Notes: generated by a model not told the origin, from the sequence alone. A stretch of DNA of 64,000 bases from VXMO01 sp965219405 (GCA_965219405.1 OZ244736.1:1798001-1862000), one strand, 5' to 3'; positions 43,671 to 52,641 are shown, counted from the first letter of the stretch. Numbers and translations are program-made.

Positions 43671-44828
43671 CTAAAGCGTGGCCTCGGACCCGAGGACCAG
43701 GGTGGCCATACTGGACACCGTGCCGCCTCAACCATTCACCAAACAGAGGTCGTTGCGTTCCACCTGCCTGACGCCTGCGCGGCCCATGATCTGGCGTGTT
43801 GCCTCTATCACGTGGCGGAACCCGCCAGCGTCGCCGGGTTGTCCGCATGAGAGTTGCCCACCGTCTGTATTGATCGGGAAATCGCCCTTGTACGTCGTGT
43901 CCGTTGATGCGAAGAACGGGCCAATCTCGCCCTTGGGCACCAGCCCCGCGTCCTCCAAGCAGACGGCATGTAGGATGGTGTAGCAGTCATAGAACTGTGC
44001 GAACTGGATGTCGGACGGTCCGTATCCTGCCATCCCGAGCGCAATTGGTGCCGACCGTGTCACGACGGAGCGAGTCAGCCGCTCCCGCTGCCAACCTGAC
44101 AGCGGATCGCACGCGATGCCGGCGCCAAGGATGTAGACGGGCTTGTTCTTGAGCGACTTCGCCCTTTCCGCCGACGTGAGGATGATTGCTCCGCCTCCTG
44201 CGCACGGCATCACCGACTCCAGAAGTCGGATCGGGTAGTTGATATAGCGCGAGTTCAATACATCATCGATCTCGAGCGGCTGTCCGCGGAACACAGCGTT
44301 CTCATTCTCCAGCGAATTGAAGCGCTGATTGACGGCGATGTTGGCCAACTGCTCCTGCGTCGTGCCGTACTCATGCATATGCCGGGAGTACATGAGGCCG
44401 TAGCCCGTATTTGCGGCCACTGCCGGCCCATAGGGATCCTCAAACTCCGTCTCCATGCCCGGCGAGGGCGGACTGCCCCACGGGCTGCCTGTTTCGCGCG
44501 CCTCGGAGAGTGTGACCAGCACGGTGTTTGCCAGGCCGGAGTGAATCGCCATCGCCGCGACGGATGTTGCCGTTGCGCCGCTCGCGCCCATCGTGCTAAC
44601 CCCGGTCACGAAGTTTGGATTGAGCCCCATGTACTCGCCGATTGGCGCGGGATAGAAGCTGCCGCCCTCGACGACGAGGCCGTCAATTTCTTCCTTGCGG
44701 ATGCCGGCATCGGCCATGGCGTCGCGTGACGCCTCGGCCATGAGGCCGAGGGCAGTGCGGCCCTCATACGTGCGGCGCGTCGGTATCTCCGCGAAGCCCA
44801 CAATCGCCGCCTCGCCTCGCATCGTCAT
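43671..44828 (-). CDS. SCP2/thiolase-like acyltransferase with in-frame TGA codon near the C-terminus
   Basis: A thiolase-superfamily enzyme (AAIVGFAEIPTRRTYEGRTA start; GVSTMGASGATAT active-site region; YDCYTILHAVC; NTDGGQLSCGQPGDAGG). Conventional translation stops at a TGA at codon 367 (43728-43730) directly after CLVNG. The same frame then continues GGTVSSMATLVLGSEATL to a TAG at 43671, and this is exactly the family-like C-terminal motif (NG-x-GG..S..ATL.LG). The TGA thus interrupts a conserved end: readthrough, selenocysteine, nonsense mutation or a sequence error. Hairpins follow the TGA (43701-43719). Partner DUF35 gene downstream. Confidence 0.8.
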
Positions 44829-44881
44829 GACTCACCCCCATCCGGCACGACTCCCGCCATGTGCGCCTATCTGTTTCCGTC

Positions 44882-44901
44882 ATTCCGGCGGAGGCCGGAA
44901 T
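44882..44901. repeat. Repeat family A' (opposite orientation)
   Basis: ATTCCGGC-GGAG-GCCGGAAT, preceded by CGTC, lies in the 200-bp divergent gap between thiolase and the PPOX gene. This copy is inverted relative to the other A' copies. Confidence 0.8.
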
Positions 44902-45028
44902 CCATCCCCCGCCAAGACCCTTATCGACAGATACGCAAAAGTCTACACTACAGACAAGCCATATGCGCCCGGCCACATGCCACTAACGGCGTGTTACTTG
45001 CAAAACGACTGATGGAGGTACTAACCGC

Positions 45029-45451
45029 ATGATCAAGCTGACCGATGAAATGCATGAGCACGTGAACTCAGCATTGGAGAAGGGCTATCCCTGCATCATT
45101 TCCACGGCATCTAAGGACGGGGACCCCGGCATCGGCTTTCGGGGAAGCCTGATGATCTGGGATGAAGAGCACATCGCGTGGTGGGAGCGCGGACGTCGCA
45201 ATCAGATGGGAAACATGGAGGAGAATCCGAGAGCGGCTGTGGTCTTCCGCAACAACGAGCTCAACGTCGGCTGGCGATTCTACGGTAAAGTCACCTTCCA
45301 CCCAAAGGGTGATCCCCTCTGGGAACAGGTGTGGGAGCGAGTCGTGCCGCAGGAGCAAGAGCGGGACCCGGAGCGCACCGGCACGGCAGTACTGATGCGC
45401 GTCGATATCGTCCGCGGCATGATGCCGGAAGCCATCCAGCAGCGAGACTAG
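45029..45451 (+). CDS. Pyridoxamine-5'-phosphate-oxidase-family FMN/F420-binding protein
   Basis: A 140-residue split-barrel flavoprotein. YPCIISTASKDGDPGIGFRG and the strand with the WWERGRRNQMGNMEENPRAAVV segment fit the PPOX fold. GGAGGT lies upstream. Substrate unknown; many Chloroflexota and Actinobacteria relatives use F420. Confidence 0.83.
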   Translation: MIKLTDEMHEHVNSALEKGYPCIISTASKDGDPGIGFRGSLMIWDEEHIAWWERGRRNQMGNMEENPRAAVVFRNNELNVGWRFYGKVTFHPKGDPLWEQVWERVVPQEQERDPERTGTAVLMRVDIVRGMMPEAIQQRD

Positions 45452-45527
45452 GACGCCAATCGGTTGACAGTCCGTACGGCACAATGCAAATTGTTTGCAC
45501 CACCCCTATCACTTCGACGGTAGGGTC

Positions 45528-45551
45528 GAGACCGCCTTTCGAGGCGGTCTC
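45528..45551. terminator. Hairpin between PPOX gene and antiporter
   Basis: GAGACCGCCT pairs perfectly with AGGCGGTCTC around a TTCG loop, a stable tetraloop hairpin of 10 bp. Only a weak T-rich stretch follows, so termination is plausible rather than certain. Confidence 0.55.
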
Positions 45552-45649
45552 TGTCGTTAAGGCCCGCCTCCCCACTCGCCAATTCATCCCGCTATCATTG
45601 AATAGGGATACGTGCGCGCCTGCTTTTACAGTTCTCCGGGACGAGGGAC

Positions 45650-47362
45650 ATGGCTCCGTCTGCCGAATTTGTTGATCTGATACAGATTCTCGGTGTCGCC
45701 ACTGTCGCGGCAGTTGTCGCGACGCTGCTGCGTCAGCCGATTGTCGTGGCATTTATCTTCGTGGGCGTCTTCGTTGGCCCGGCCGGCATCGACCTTGTGC
45801 CGGCGGACTCTGCATTTGTTGACCTGTTTGGCCGCGTCGGCATTGCGCTACTGCTCTTCGTCGTTGGCCTGAAGCTTGATCCCGCGCTGATCCGCACAGC
45901 GGGTTTCGTTGCTGTCATATCCGGCCTCGGACAGGTGATTATCACAACCATCGTCGGATTCCTGATCACCATGGCCTTCGGTGTTGATCTCTTGTCAGCC
46001 TTCTATATCTCCCTCGCGCTGACGTTCTCAAGCACAGTCATCATCGTCAAGGTTCTCTCCGACCGGCGCGAAATCGACTCTCTTCACGGTCGCATCGCGC
46101 TCGGCATCCTGATTGTGCAGGACATTGTCGTCATCGTTGCACTTACGCTGCTGTCCGGTCTCCAGGGGGCGGAGGGAGCCGGGGCGACTCTTGAGCAGCT
46201 GGGGCTGAGTCTGCTGCGTGGAGCGGCACTGGTCGCGGCCATGATTGTTATGGCGCGTTTCCTCATACCCTTAATCGAACCCCGTCTGCTGACGACTCCC
46301 GAGGTACTGGTTCTTGGAGGGATTGCCTGGGCCGTGCTCATGGCGGCCGGTGCAACATGGGCGGGGTTCAGCCCGGAGATGGGCGCGTTCGTTGCCGGTG
46401 TTGTGCTTGCAACAAAGAGGCCGCGTCAGCTGGTGGCCGCCCGCCTGACCACCGTGCGAGATTTCCTGCTGCTGTTCTTCTTCGTGAGCCTGGGGGTCCA
46501 CCTGCAACTCTCCGACTTGCAGTCCCAGCTCCTCCCGGCGTTGGGACTCTCCCTCTTCGTGCTGGTGGGCAACCCGCTCATCGTCATGGGAATCACCATC
46601 GCCATGGGGTTCCGCGCCCGCACCGGCCTCGTCGCCGGGATGGCTCTGGCCCAAATCAGCGAGTTCTCCTTTATCCTGATGGCGCTCGGGCTGGACCTGG
46701 GTCACGTGGACGAATCCAGCCTCGCCCTCGTTACGCTGGTGGGCCTGATCACATTCGCCGCTTCTACCTACATGATCACATATGCCAACCAGATATACCG
46801 ATTCTTGCAACCCGCGATCAGCAAGATTGAACGTCCTGTCGCACATAGGGAGGATGAAATCCTTGACGAGGCGGATCAACCCGTTGAGGTGCTCGTTTTT
46901 GGAACGGGGAGACTCGGCACCGTCATCCTGTCCCGGCTGCGCGAGATTGGCGTTGAGGCGATGGGAGTCGACTTTGATCCTGTTGCAGTGCGCCGCCTGC
47001 AAGACCTCGGTTTTCACATGAGATTCGCCGATGTTGAAGCGCCGGAATTCCTCCAGGGGCTGCCTCTGACATCTGTGCACATCGCGGTATCAACTATCCG
47101 CTCGCCTGATATTGAGGTGGGTCTGCTCGAAGCACTACGCGAGCATAATTTCCGGCGCCCCGTCCTCCTGACGAGCCAGTCCGCTGCGACTGCTCATCGA
47201 TTGGAGGATCTTGGCGCGACGCTCGTGTTACTTCCATTCGAAGCCGCAGGCGAGCGTGCATCGGAAATGATTGAAGAAACGCTGCGGGATCCGACATACC
47301 TGGAACGCGCCCGCTCCAGCCCACGCGCGCCAGTGGAGGACGAATCCCTGGAGGAGGAATAG
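45650..47362 (+). CDS. CPA2-type monovalent cation/H+ antiporter with TrkA-N domain
   Basis: A 570-residue membrane protein. About 12-13 TM helices of the Na+/H+ exchanger fold fill residues 1-375, including the long GIALLLFVVGLKLD and the GFSPEMGAFVAGVVLA segment. A C-terminal TrkA-N Rossmann domain (VLVFGTGRLGTVILSRL, DFDPVAVRRL) is the usual KefB/C regulatory module. GAGGGAC precedes the ATG. Convergent with the alkyltransferase gene, the two stop codons directly adjoining. Confidence 0.9.
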   Translation: MAPSAEFVDLIQILGVATVAAVVATLLRQPIVVAFIFVGVFVGPAGIDLVPADSAFVDLFGRVGIALLLFVVGLKLDPALIRTAGFVAVISGLGQVIITTIVGFLITMAFGVDLLSAFYISLALTFSSTVIIVKVLSDRREIDSLHGRIALGILIVQDIVVIVALTLLSGLQGAEGAGATLEQLGLSLLRGAALVAAMIVMARFLIPLIEPRLLTTPEVLVLGGIAWAVLMAAGATWAGFSPEMGAFVAGVVLATKRPRQLVAARLTTVRDFLLLFFFVSLGVHLQLSDLQSQLLPALGLSLFVLVGNPLIVMGITIAMGFRARTGLVAGMALAQISEFSFILMALGLDLGHVDESSLALVTLVGLITFAASTYMITYANQIYRFLQPAISKIERPVAHREDEILDEADQPVEVLVFGTGRLGTVILSRLREIGVEAMGVDFDPVAVRRLQDLGFHMRFADVEAPEFLQGLPLTSVHIAVSTIRSPDIEVGLLEALREHNFRRPVLLTSQSAATAHRLEDLGATLVLLPFEAAGERASEMIEETLRDPTYLERARSSPRAPVEDESLEEE

Positions 47363-47965
47363 CTAGTCGATGACGCCGATGCGGGGGCGCAGGCCGCGCT
47401 CGCGGCGCGTCAGTCTGAATCCGGCCCGGGACTCCGTTCGCTCGCGCTGCTTCGACGCGTCATCCCATCCCTCATGAAGCAGGAGCCGTTCCTTGATGGC
47501 AAGCCCGCCGCCGAATCCGGTAAGGGCGCCGTCCGCGCCCACAACACGATGTCAAGGGACGACGATTCCGAGCGGGTTGGAGCCAACGGCCTGTCCGACA
47601 GCGCGGGCCGCCTTTGGTCTGCCAATGGCGTGAGCAACGTTGCCGTACGTCCAGACGGCGCCGGCAGGAATCTCCGTGAGCGCTTGCCAGACGGCGCGCT
47701 GGAATTCCGTGCCACCGTCCATGTCAAGCGGGCCGGAGAGGTCCATTGTCTCCCCAATTGTGTAGCGTGAGAGGACATCCGCCCAGTGATTGAGAATCTC
47801 GCTGGCGGGGTCATCATCCAGGGGCGCGAGAATATCCTCGCGCTCCTGTTCGACGAGTTCTCGATCATCATGCGGCCCCAACACTGCTTTCAGACCCTTT
47901 GGAGAGGCGACGAGGCCGAGGAATCCAAGCGGCGTCGAAATAACCCTGTAACCGTTAGCTTGCAT
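47363..47965 (-). CDS. ogt: O6-alkylguanine-DNA alkyltransferase with TGA at the active-site Cys codon (candidate selenoprotein)
   Basis: An MGMT-type repair protein of 200 residues when TGA is read through. Recognition domain residues 85-136 are intact: GGTEFQRAVWQALTEIP, TYGNVAHAIGRPKAARAVGQ with the Arg finger at 121, and GSNPLGIVVP. Codon 138, where the methyl-accepting Cys of P-C-H-R belongs, is TGA (47552-47554). The frame continues HRVVGADGALTGFGGGLAIK and ends with TAG at 47363. Nothing else is damaged, and GGAGGAG precedes the ATG. A hairpin (47524-47540) follows the TGA at bacterial-SECIS spacing. Selenocysteine would retain the nucleophile. It overlaps the transglutaminase gene by 11 bp as the last gene of the moxR operon. 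A TGC-to-TGA null mutation is the alternative. Confidence 0.85.
47524..47540 (-). promoter_or_regulatory. Candidate bacterial SECIS hairpin in the alkyltransferase gene
   Basis: On the minus strand GGGCGC pairs with GCGCCC around loop GGACG. With the U of the TGA as position 1, the stem covers 15-20 and 26-31 and the loop 21-25, i.e. 17 nt separate TGA and loop. The loop opens with two G. Spacing, stem length and a G at the loop start fit the bacterial SECIS pattern (E. coli fdhF has its loop at 21-26). The loop lacks the GU of fdhF, and GC-rich coding DNA can form such hairpins by chance. Confidence 0.5.
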
Positions 47966-50294
47966 CTGCAGTTCTCCTCCTCACACGAGCGCGTCCCCGC
48001 GGCACGAGTCTCAAGAATGTCAGCGCCAGCAGACCAAATACGATAGCGCGCCATGAGAACGGTCTGTCCGGCGGGGCGTCTTTATCAGGGCCGTACAGGA
48101 CATGGTCGTACCATTGCACCACACCGTAAAGCGCCCATGTTGCGCGAGGCCATGCGGCGGAAAGGCGAGCGATGAATTCGGCCGGTGTCTCATCAGGTCT
48201 GGCCTTGATGCCGGCCAATCTGCCGAGGCGGACGGTTTGGGCGTAGGCTCGTCCTGCCGTGCGCGGTCGCGCCAGGGCCTGCCACCACAAGAATATCAGC
48301 AAGGCCAATCCCGCGAGCCCAAACGCCGCACCGAGACCATACCAGACTCTGGGGTCGATCCCCACGTCCGGCAGCAGCCCGCCTCCGGTGTCGGAAAAGG
48401 CCTCGTCGCCGGACCGGACAAAACTATCCTCCTGAAGCAGGTCCGCTTCTTCAAATGCGAATGCGCCAAGATCGTCGGTGAGTTCAAGATCAACCTCCGG
48501 AACGAGTGAGGAGAAGGTCCCCATCGGTCCGCCGGGAGCGTCCGGCTCAACATTGGGTGTCGGTTCAAACGGGATCCATCCGTATCCCGGGAAGTAGGCC
48601 TCTGCCCAGGAATGGAGATCAGATTCACGGACGACAAACGCCCCCAACTCGTCGCTGTACTCGCCGGGCAGATAGCCGACCGCCATTCGAGCAGGGACGC
48701 CCGCCGCGCGGAGCATGACCGTCATGGCGGACCCGAAGTATTCGCTGTACCCTGCCTGCTCTCTGAAAAGGAAATGTTCGAGGCCGTCGGTACCGGGCGG
48801 AGGCGCGTTGATGTTCTGTGAATATTCGAGTGTCCGCAGGTATTCGCGGATCGCGATGGCCTTGTGGTAGGGCGTATCAGCATTTTGAGTCAGTGCATCG
48901 GCCAGCAGCCGGACGCGCGAAGGGAGGTCTTCCGGCAGCTGTAGATACCTCTCTACCACCCAGTCCTCATATGGGGGGGGGAGCGTATCGATATCCTCGA
49001 CGGTTACCTGCGGAACGTAGCTTTGAACGGTATAGCGCTGGTTGGGCTGCAAGACATCCTGGCTTTCCAGTTTGACCAGTCGATGGCCCTCATCGATATC
49101 AAGGTTGGCGAATTGGGCCTCGACAGGCAGCGTCGTACGCAGAGGTGTGGCGGCGGTAAAGACCGTGCTCGCCGGGGCCTTGAGTTCAAAGGTCACGTTT
49201 CTAATGCATTCGGCGCAACCCGTGTAGCTGTCTCCGGCGATGTCTTCGAGGCCGCGCCGTTCAGCTATGACGAGGGGGCTGTTACTCCAGCCCCAGCCTG
49301 CGTAACGGTCATACGTACGGGCACGCCAGTACAATCGCTCATCGCTTTCAACGTGCATCAGTACACCGGAGGGCAGGTTGATGTTTCCCCTGAACGGCAG
49401 TTCGTCCGTGAATCCAAATAGCCCCATCGAACGACGAGCAGGCAGTGAGGCAAAGATGCGTGTGAATGTGCCTTCGGCGTTGCCGATGGGAGATCTGAGT
49501 TCCGTCCACACTGACCGGATGACTCGCGGGCCTGAGCCGAGCGACGGGGTCACGGTGATGACGACGAACACGATGAGCGCGAACCAGATGCCGGCGTGCA
49601 TGACGTGGACGGGCAGCCACGTTCCCTGCGTTGTTGTTTTTTGATCCCACTTGCGACGGCGCTCAAGATGCACGAGGTGGACGATAAGCAGCGCGGAGGT
49701 CAACAGGAAAGCCATGAAGAAGGGGAGGGTGCTCGGCGGCAGATAGGTCAGGTTGGTGACGATTGCAAAGCCTGCGGGCAGCGTGGCCCAAATGTTTCGC
49801 AGGAGCAGTGTCAGGTACACGGTCAGATACGCGACCGCCCATGCGCCGAGCAAGAGGAGGAAGACAAACGTCAGGCGGTCAGTGCTCGCGCCGCCGTCCA
49901 GGAGGGCCTGCGCCCACAACGTCATACGGTAGATGGCGCTGAGCGCCCTGCCCTCCAGGCTGGCGGCGGTGACGACCATGAGGGTTTGAACGAACGACTG
50001 CGCCAGCGCTATGAACAGGGCGGCGGCGTGTTGGGCTACGTGATTGCGGCGATGCGTGGCGTTAATCAGCCCCGCCGCGCCGCCTATGAGCACGGTGAAT
50101 ACCACCCCCGGAATTACTGGCACCCAGTGAGCATCTTCGACACTCCAGACGACGGTGGCGGCGACCATGAGCGCCAGGGCGACTGTCAGCCATCCGGTGT
50201 CCGGGTACGTCATCAGGCGATGCCACGCGCGGGTCAGCCACTGCGGCGTGGCGATGGGCTGGGTGGGCGGCATGCGCCGCTCTGCCGTGCTCAC
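47955..50294 (-). CDS. Transglutaminase-like protein with N-terminal membrane region (TgpA-type)
   Basis: A 779-residue protein. An N-terminal set of about six or seven TM helices (DUF3488-like) precedes an extracytoplasmic transglutaminase-core domain with EQAGYSEYFGSAMTVMLRAA, VGYLPGEY and HSWAEAYFPGYGWIPFEPTP; here Ser replaces the usual Cys of the catalytic GxCxxFA motif, so activity is doubtful. A final TM and a DUF4129-like cytoplasmic tail follow. The GTG at 50294 overlaps the DUF58 stop (GTGA), with GGGGAG upstream. Confidence 0.87.
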   Translation of the reverse strand: MSTAERRMPPTQPIATPQWLTRAWHRLMTYPDTGWLTVALALMVAATVVWSVEDAHWVPVIPGVVFTVLIGGAAGLINATHRRNHVAQHAAALFIALAQSFVQTLMVVTAASLEGRALSAIYRMTLWAQALLDGGASTDRLTFVFLLLLGAWAVAYLTVYLTLLLRNIWATLPAGFAIVTNLTYLPPSTLPFFMAFLLTSALLIVHLVHLERRRKWDQKTTTQGTWLPVHVMHAGIWFALIVFVVITVTPSLGSGPRVIRSVWTELRSPIGNAEGTFTRIFASLPARRSMGLFGFTDELPFRGNINLPSGVLMHVESDERLYWRARTYDRYAGWGWSNSPLVIAERRGLEDIAGDSYTGCAECIRNVTFELKAPASTVFTAATPLRTTLPVEAQFANLDIDEGHRLVKLESQDVLQPNQRYTVQSYVPQVTVEDIDTLPPPYEDWVVERYLQLPEDLPSRVRLLADALTQNADTPYHKAIAIREYLRTLEYSQNINAPPPGTDGLEHFLFREQAGYSEYFGSAMTVMLRAAGVPARMAVGYLPGEYSDELGAFVVRESDLHSWAEAYFPGYGWIPFEPTPNVEPDAPGGPMGTFSSLVPEVDLELTDDLGAFAFEEADLLQEDSFVRSGDEAFSDTGGGLLPDVGIDPRVWYGLGAAFGLAGLALLIFLWWQALARPRTAGRAYAQTVRLGRLAGIKARPDETPAEFIARLSAAWPRATWALYGVVQWYDHVLYGPDKDAPPDRPFSWRAIVFGLLALTFLRLVPRGRARVRRRTADAS

Positions 50295-51547
50295 GCTCCC
50301 CACCTTTCAGGTCGCGTGAAGCTGCGGCGATTACCCGGCTGCATGGCGATGGGCCCGAGCGCGTTGAAACTCAGCGCTCGCGCAATATCGTCATCGAGCC
50401 GAACGACGTAGGCGGCGATGCCCATGGAGTAGAGACTCGCCAACTCCGCGGTAAAATCCCCGGGCGCGCCGAAACTTGTCGGCTCCAGGAGGACGACTGC
50501 TCCCGGCGAGTTTCGCTCCTGTAGAACCGCGGCGGCGGCCATGGCGTCCTCAACGGACGGGGTGATGGCGATGACGCCGGTTCGTCGGCTGAAACGGGCC
50601 TCGTGGATGCCAAGCAACTCACTTAGGCTCACCCTGCCCTCGGCTTTGCAGAGCGCCAGCGCTTCCAGGATGCGCCACATGTGCTTGTCACCGGTGCCGT
50701 TGGGAATGGTGTAATCGGAATCGCCGATGGCGGAGAATCCAACACCGTTATCGAACTCGAGCAAATATCGCGCGATAGAGGCGGCGACGGTTACGCTAAT
50801 CTCTTCCGTGCCAGTCAGGCCATCGCCCACCTGCACGGCAGCGTTGAGGTCGAGGAGGATGGAGAGATCGGACTGCACCTCCGTCTCGAATTCCTTGACC
50901 ATGAGGCGGTTGAGTTTGGCGCTGCTCTTCCAGTGGATGCGGTTGAGGCTGTCGCCAACGGTGTAGCGTCTGACAGAAACGACGTTTGGAGTGAATTGGG
51001 AGGTTGCGCGGTAGTCCGGCGCGTCGCCAGTTTCCTCTGCGCTGGAGATGACAAAGTCCTCCAACGGGAACGGGGCCGGGTAGACGACTAACTCGCGTTT
51101 CTCACCGATGACTCGTGTCGTTTCAAAAAGGCCGAACGGATCGGATGCCGTGACGCGCAACGGCCCCCAGTGAAAGCGGCCGCGCTTGTCCGCCCGGGTT
51201 CCCAGCTTTGTCCAGTTCCGGGAGCCCCGTGTGGGCACGCCCATAACCTCCGATGCAAGTCCGGGCACGTTACCGATATCTTCAATATGCAGCCAGGGAC
51301 GGGGGAGGAGGGATGAATTCTCAAGCCAGACGGACTCTTCGACGCGCTCCCCCACCTGGGCGAGCGAGGGCTGATCATCAGCGCCGGTAGAGATGCCCCT
51401 CATGCTTAGTTTGGTCCAGAGCCACGCCAGGATGAACACGGCGATGACCGCGCTGAGAAGATAGGACATGACGTAGAAACCCGACCCGAGGGTCAGGAAG
51501 AGCGCCATCAGGATCAGCACGCCGAGGTAGACGCGGCGATTCCTCAC
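50291..51547 (-). CDS. DUF58-domain protein
   Basis: A 418-residue protein with two N-terminal TM segments and a C-terminal DUF58/vWA-like region (YTVGDSLNRIHWKSSAKLNR is the family signature, then KEFETEVQSDLSILLDLN). DUF58 proteins work with MoxR ATPases and transglutaminase-like proteins, exactly the neighbours here. GTG start with GAGGGAAC upstream. Confidence 0.9.
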   Translation of the reverse strand: MRNRRVYLGVLILMALFLTLGSGFYVMSYLLSAVIAVFILAWLWTKLSMRGISTGADDQPSLAQVGERVEESVWLENSSLLPRPWLHIEDIGNVPGLASEVMGVPTRGSRNWTKLGTRADKRGRFHWGPLRVTASDPFGLFETTRVIGEKRELVVYPAPFPLEDFVISSAEETGDAPDYRATSQFTPNVVSVRRYTVGDSLNRIHWKSSAKLNRLMVKEFETEVQSDLSILLDLNAAVQVGDGLTGTEEISVTVAASIARYLLEFDNGVGFSAIGDSDYTIPNGTGDKHMWRILEALALCKAEGRVSLSELLGIHEARFSRRTGVIAITPSVEDAMAAAAVLQERNSPGAVVLLEPTSFGAPGDFTAELASLYSMGIAAYVVRLDDDIARALSFNALGPIAMQPGNRRSFTRPERWGA

Positions 51548-51556
51548 GGTGTTCCC

Positions 51557-52531
51557 TCAGTTCCGCAGCCACCCTCGCGGCACGGCTCCCGGCACAGGGA
51601 CACGCTCCAGCACCTGCGCGAGCACGTCGTCCGGGGTGACACCCTGCATCCGGGCATTCGGATTGAGAATGATGCGATGCCCGAGGACCGGGTTGACCAG
51701 ATACTTGATGTCGTCCGGGAGCACATAGTCGCGCCCGTCCATGACAGCGCGGGCCTGCCCTCCTCGAAAGAGTGTCAATGCGCCGCGCGGCGACGCTCCG
51801 ACGTAGACGGAACCGTGTTCGCGCGTGCCGTCCACGATGTCCACGATGTATCGCTTGATGAGGTCATCTACGTACACCTGTCGCACCGTCTGTTGGAGAT
51901 CCAGCGCCTCTTCCGGTGACGTGACGGGCTCAAGGGAGTCTATCGGGTGTTCAAGGCGGGTGCGATCCATGATTTCCATCTCGGAATCGATTGTCGGATA
52001 GCCAAGCGAGAGGCGCAGGAAGAAGCGGTCGCGCTGGGCCTCCGGCAGCAGAAACGTTCCTTCATGTTCGAGCGGGTTCTGCGTGGCAATCACGTGAAAA
52101 GGCTGCGGGAGGGGGTGGGTGACGCCGTCGACCGTCACCTGTCCTTCTTCCATGGCCTCCAGCAGAGCGGATTGCGTTTTGGGAGTGCCGCGGTTGATCT
52201 CATCTGCGAGGAGGATGTGGGCGAGGACCGGGCCGGCGCGGAACTCAAACTCGCCGGTGCGCTGGTTGTAGAGGTTGACGCCGATGACATCCGTGGGAAG
52301 GAGGTCCGGAGTGAATTGGACACGCTTGAACGATGCGCCGAGGGAGACGGCGACGCTGCGGGCCAGCATTGTCTTGCCGACGCCGGGCACGTCCTCGATC
52401 AGGAAATGGCCGCCGCCAATCACCGCAGTGAGGGCAAGTTCCGCCGCCGTGCGCTTCCCCACGATGACCCGTTCGACGTTTTCCAACGTCCTATCGACAA
52501 TTTCACGCGCGCGGTCAACCGTGGCTACCAC
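51557..52531 (-). CDS. MoxR-family AAA+ ATPase
   Basis: A 324-residue MoxR ATPase. Walker A is EDVPGVGKTML, Walker B LLADEINR, sensor-type motif ATQNPLEHEGTF, and the arginine finger region follows in EAQRDRFFLRL. It is the first gene of moxR-DUF58-transglutaminase-MGMT; it acts as an ATP-driven chaperone in such clusters. GTG start with GGGGGT upstream. Confidence 0.93.
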   Translation of the reverse strand: MVATVDRAREIVDRTLENVERVIVGKRTAAELALTAVIGGGHFLIEDVPGVGKTMLARSVAVSLGASFKRVQFTPDLLPTDVIGVNLYNQRTGEFEFRAGPVLAHILLADEINRGTPKTQSALLEAMEEGQVTVDGVTHPLPQPFHVIATQNPLEHEGTFLLPEAQRDRFFLRLSLGYPTIDSEMEIMDRTRLEHPIDSLEPVTSPEEALDLQQTVRQVYVDDLIKRYIVDIVDGTREHGSVYVGASPRGALTLFRGGQARAVMDGRDYVLPDDIKYLVNPVLGHRIILNPNARMQGVTPDDVLAQVLERVPVPGAVPRGWLRN

Positions 52532-52641
52532 TGTCTACCCCCAGCCGGATCCCTACCCTGCGCTTGATACTAGTATAGGTTGGCGGGCATGAACGCCCCT
52601 CGCCGCCCCGCAAGTCAAACGACAATACCACAGCAAGCCTT

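Noticed and set aside
43682..43695. Alternative SECIS hairpin further after the thiolase TGA
   Set aside because: CCTC/GAGG with loop GGGTCC begins some 32 nt after the TGA; it is possible but no better than chance in GC-rich DNA.
47410..47871. A frameshift explanation for the broken alkyltransferase
   Set aside because: The sequence after the TGA is in the same frame as before it; the other-frame reading is a shadow without family motifs.
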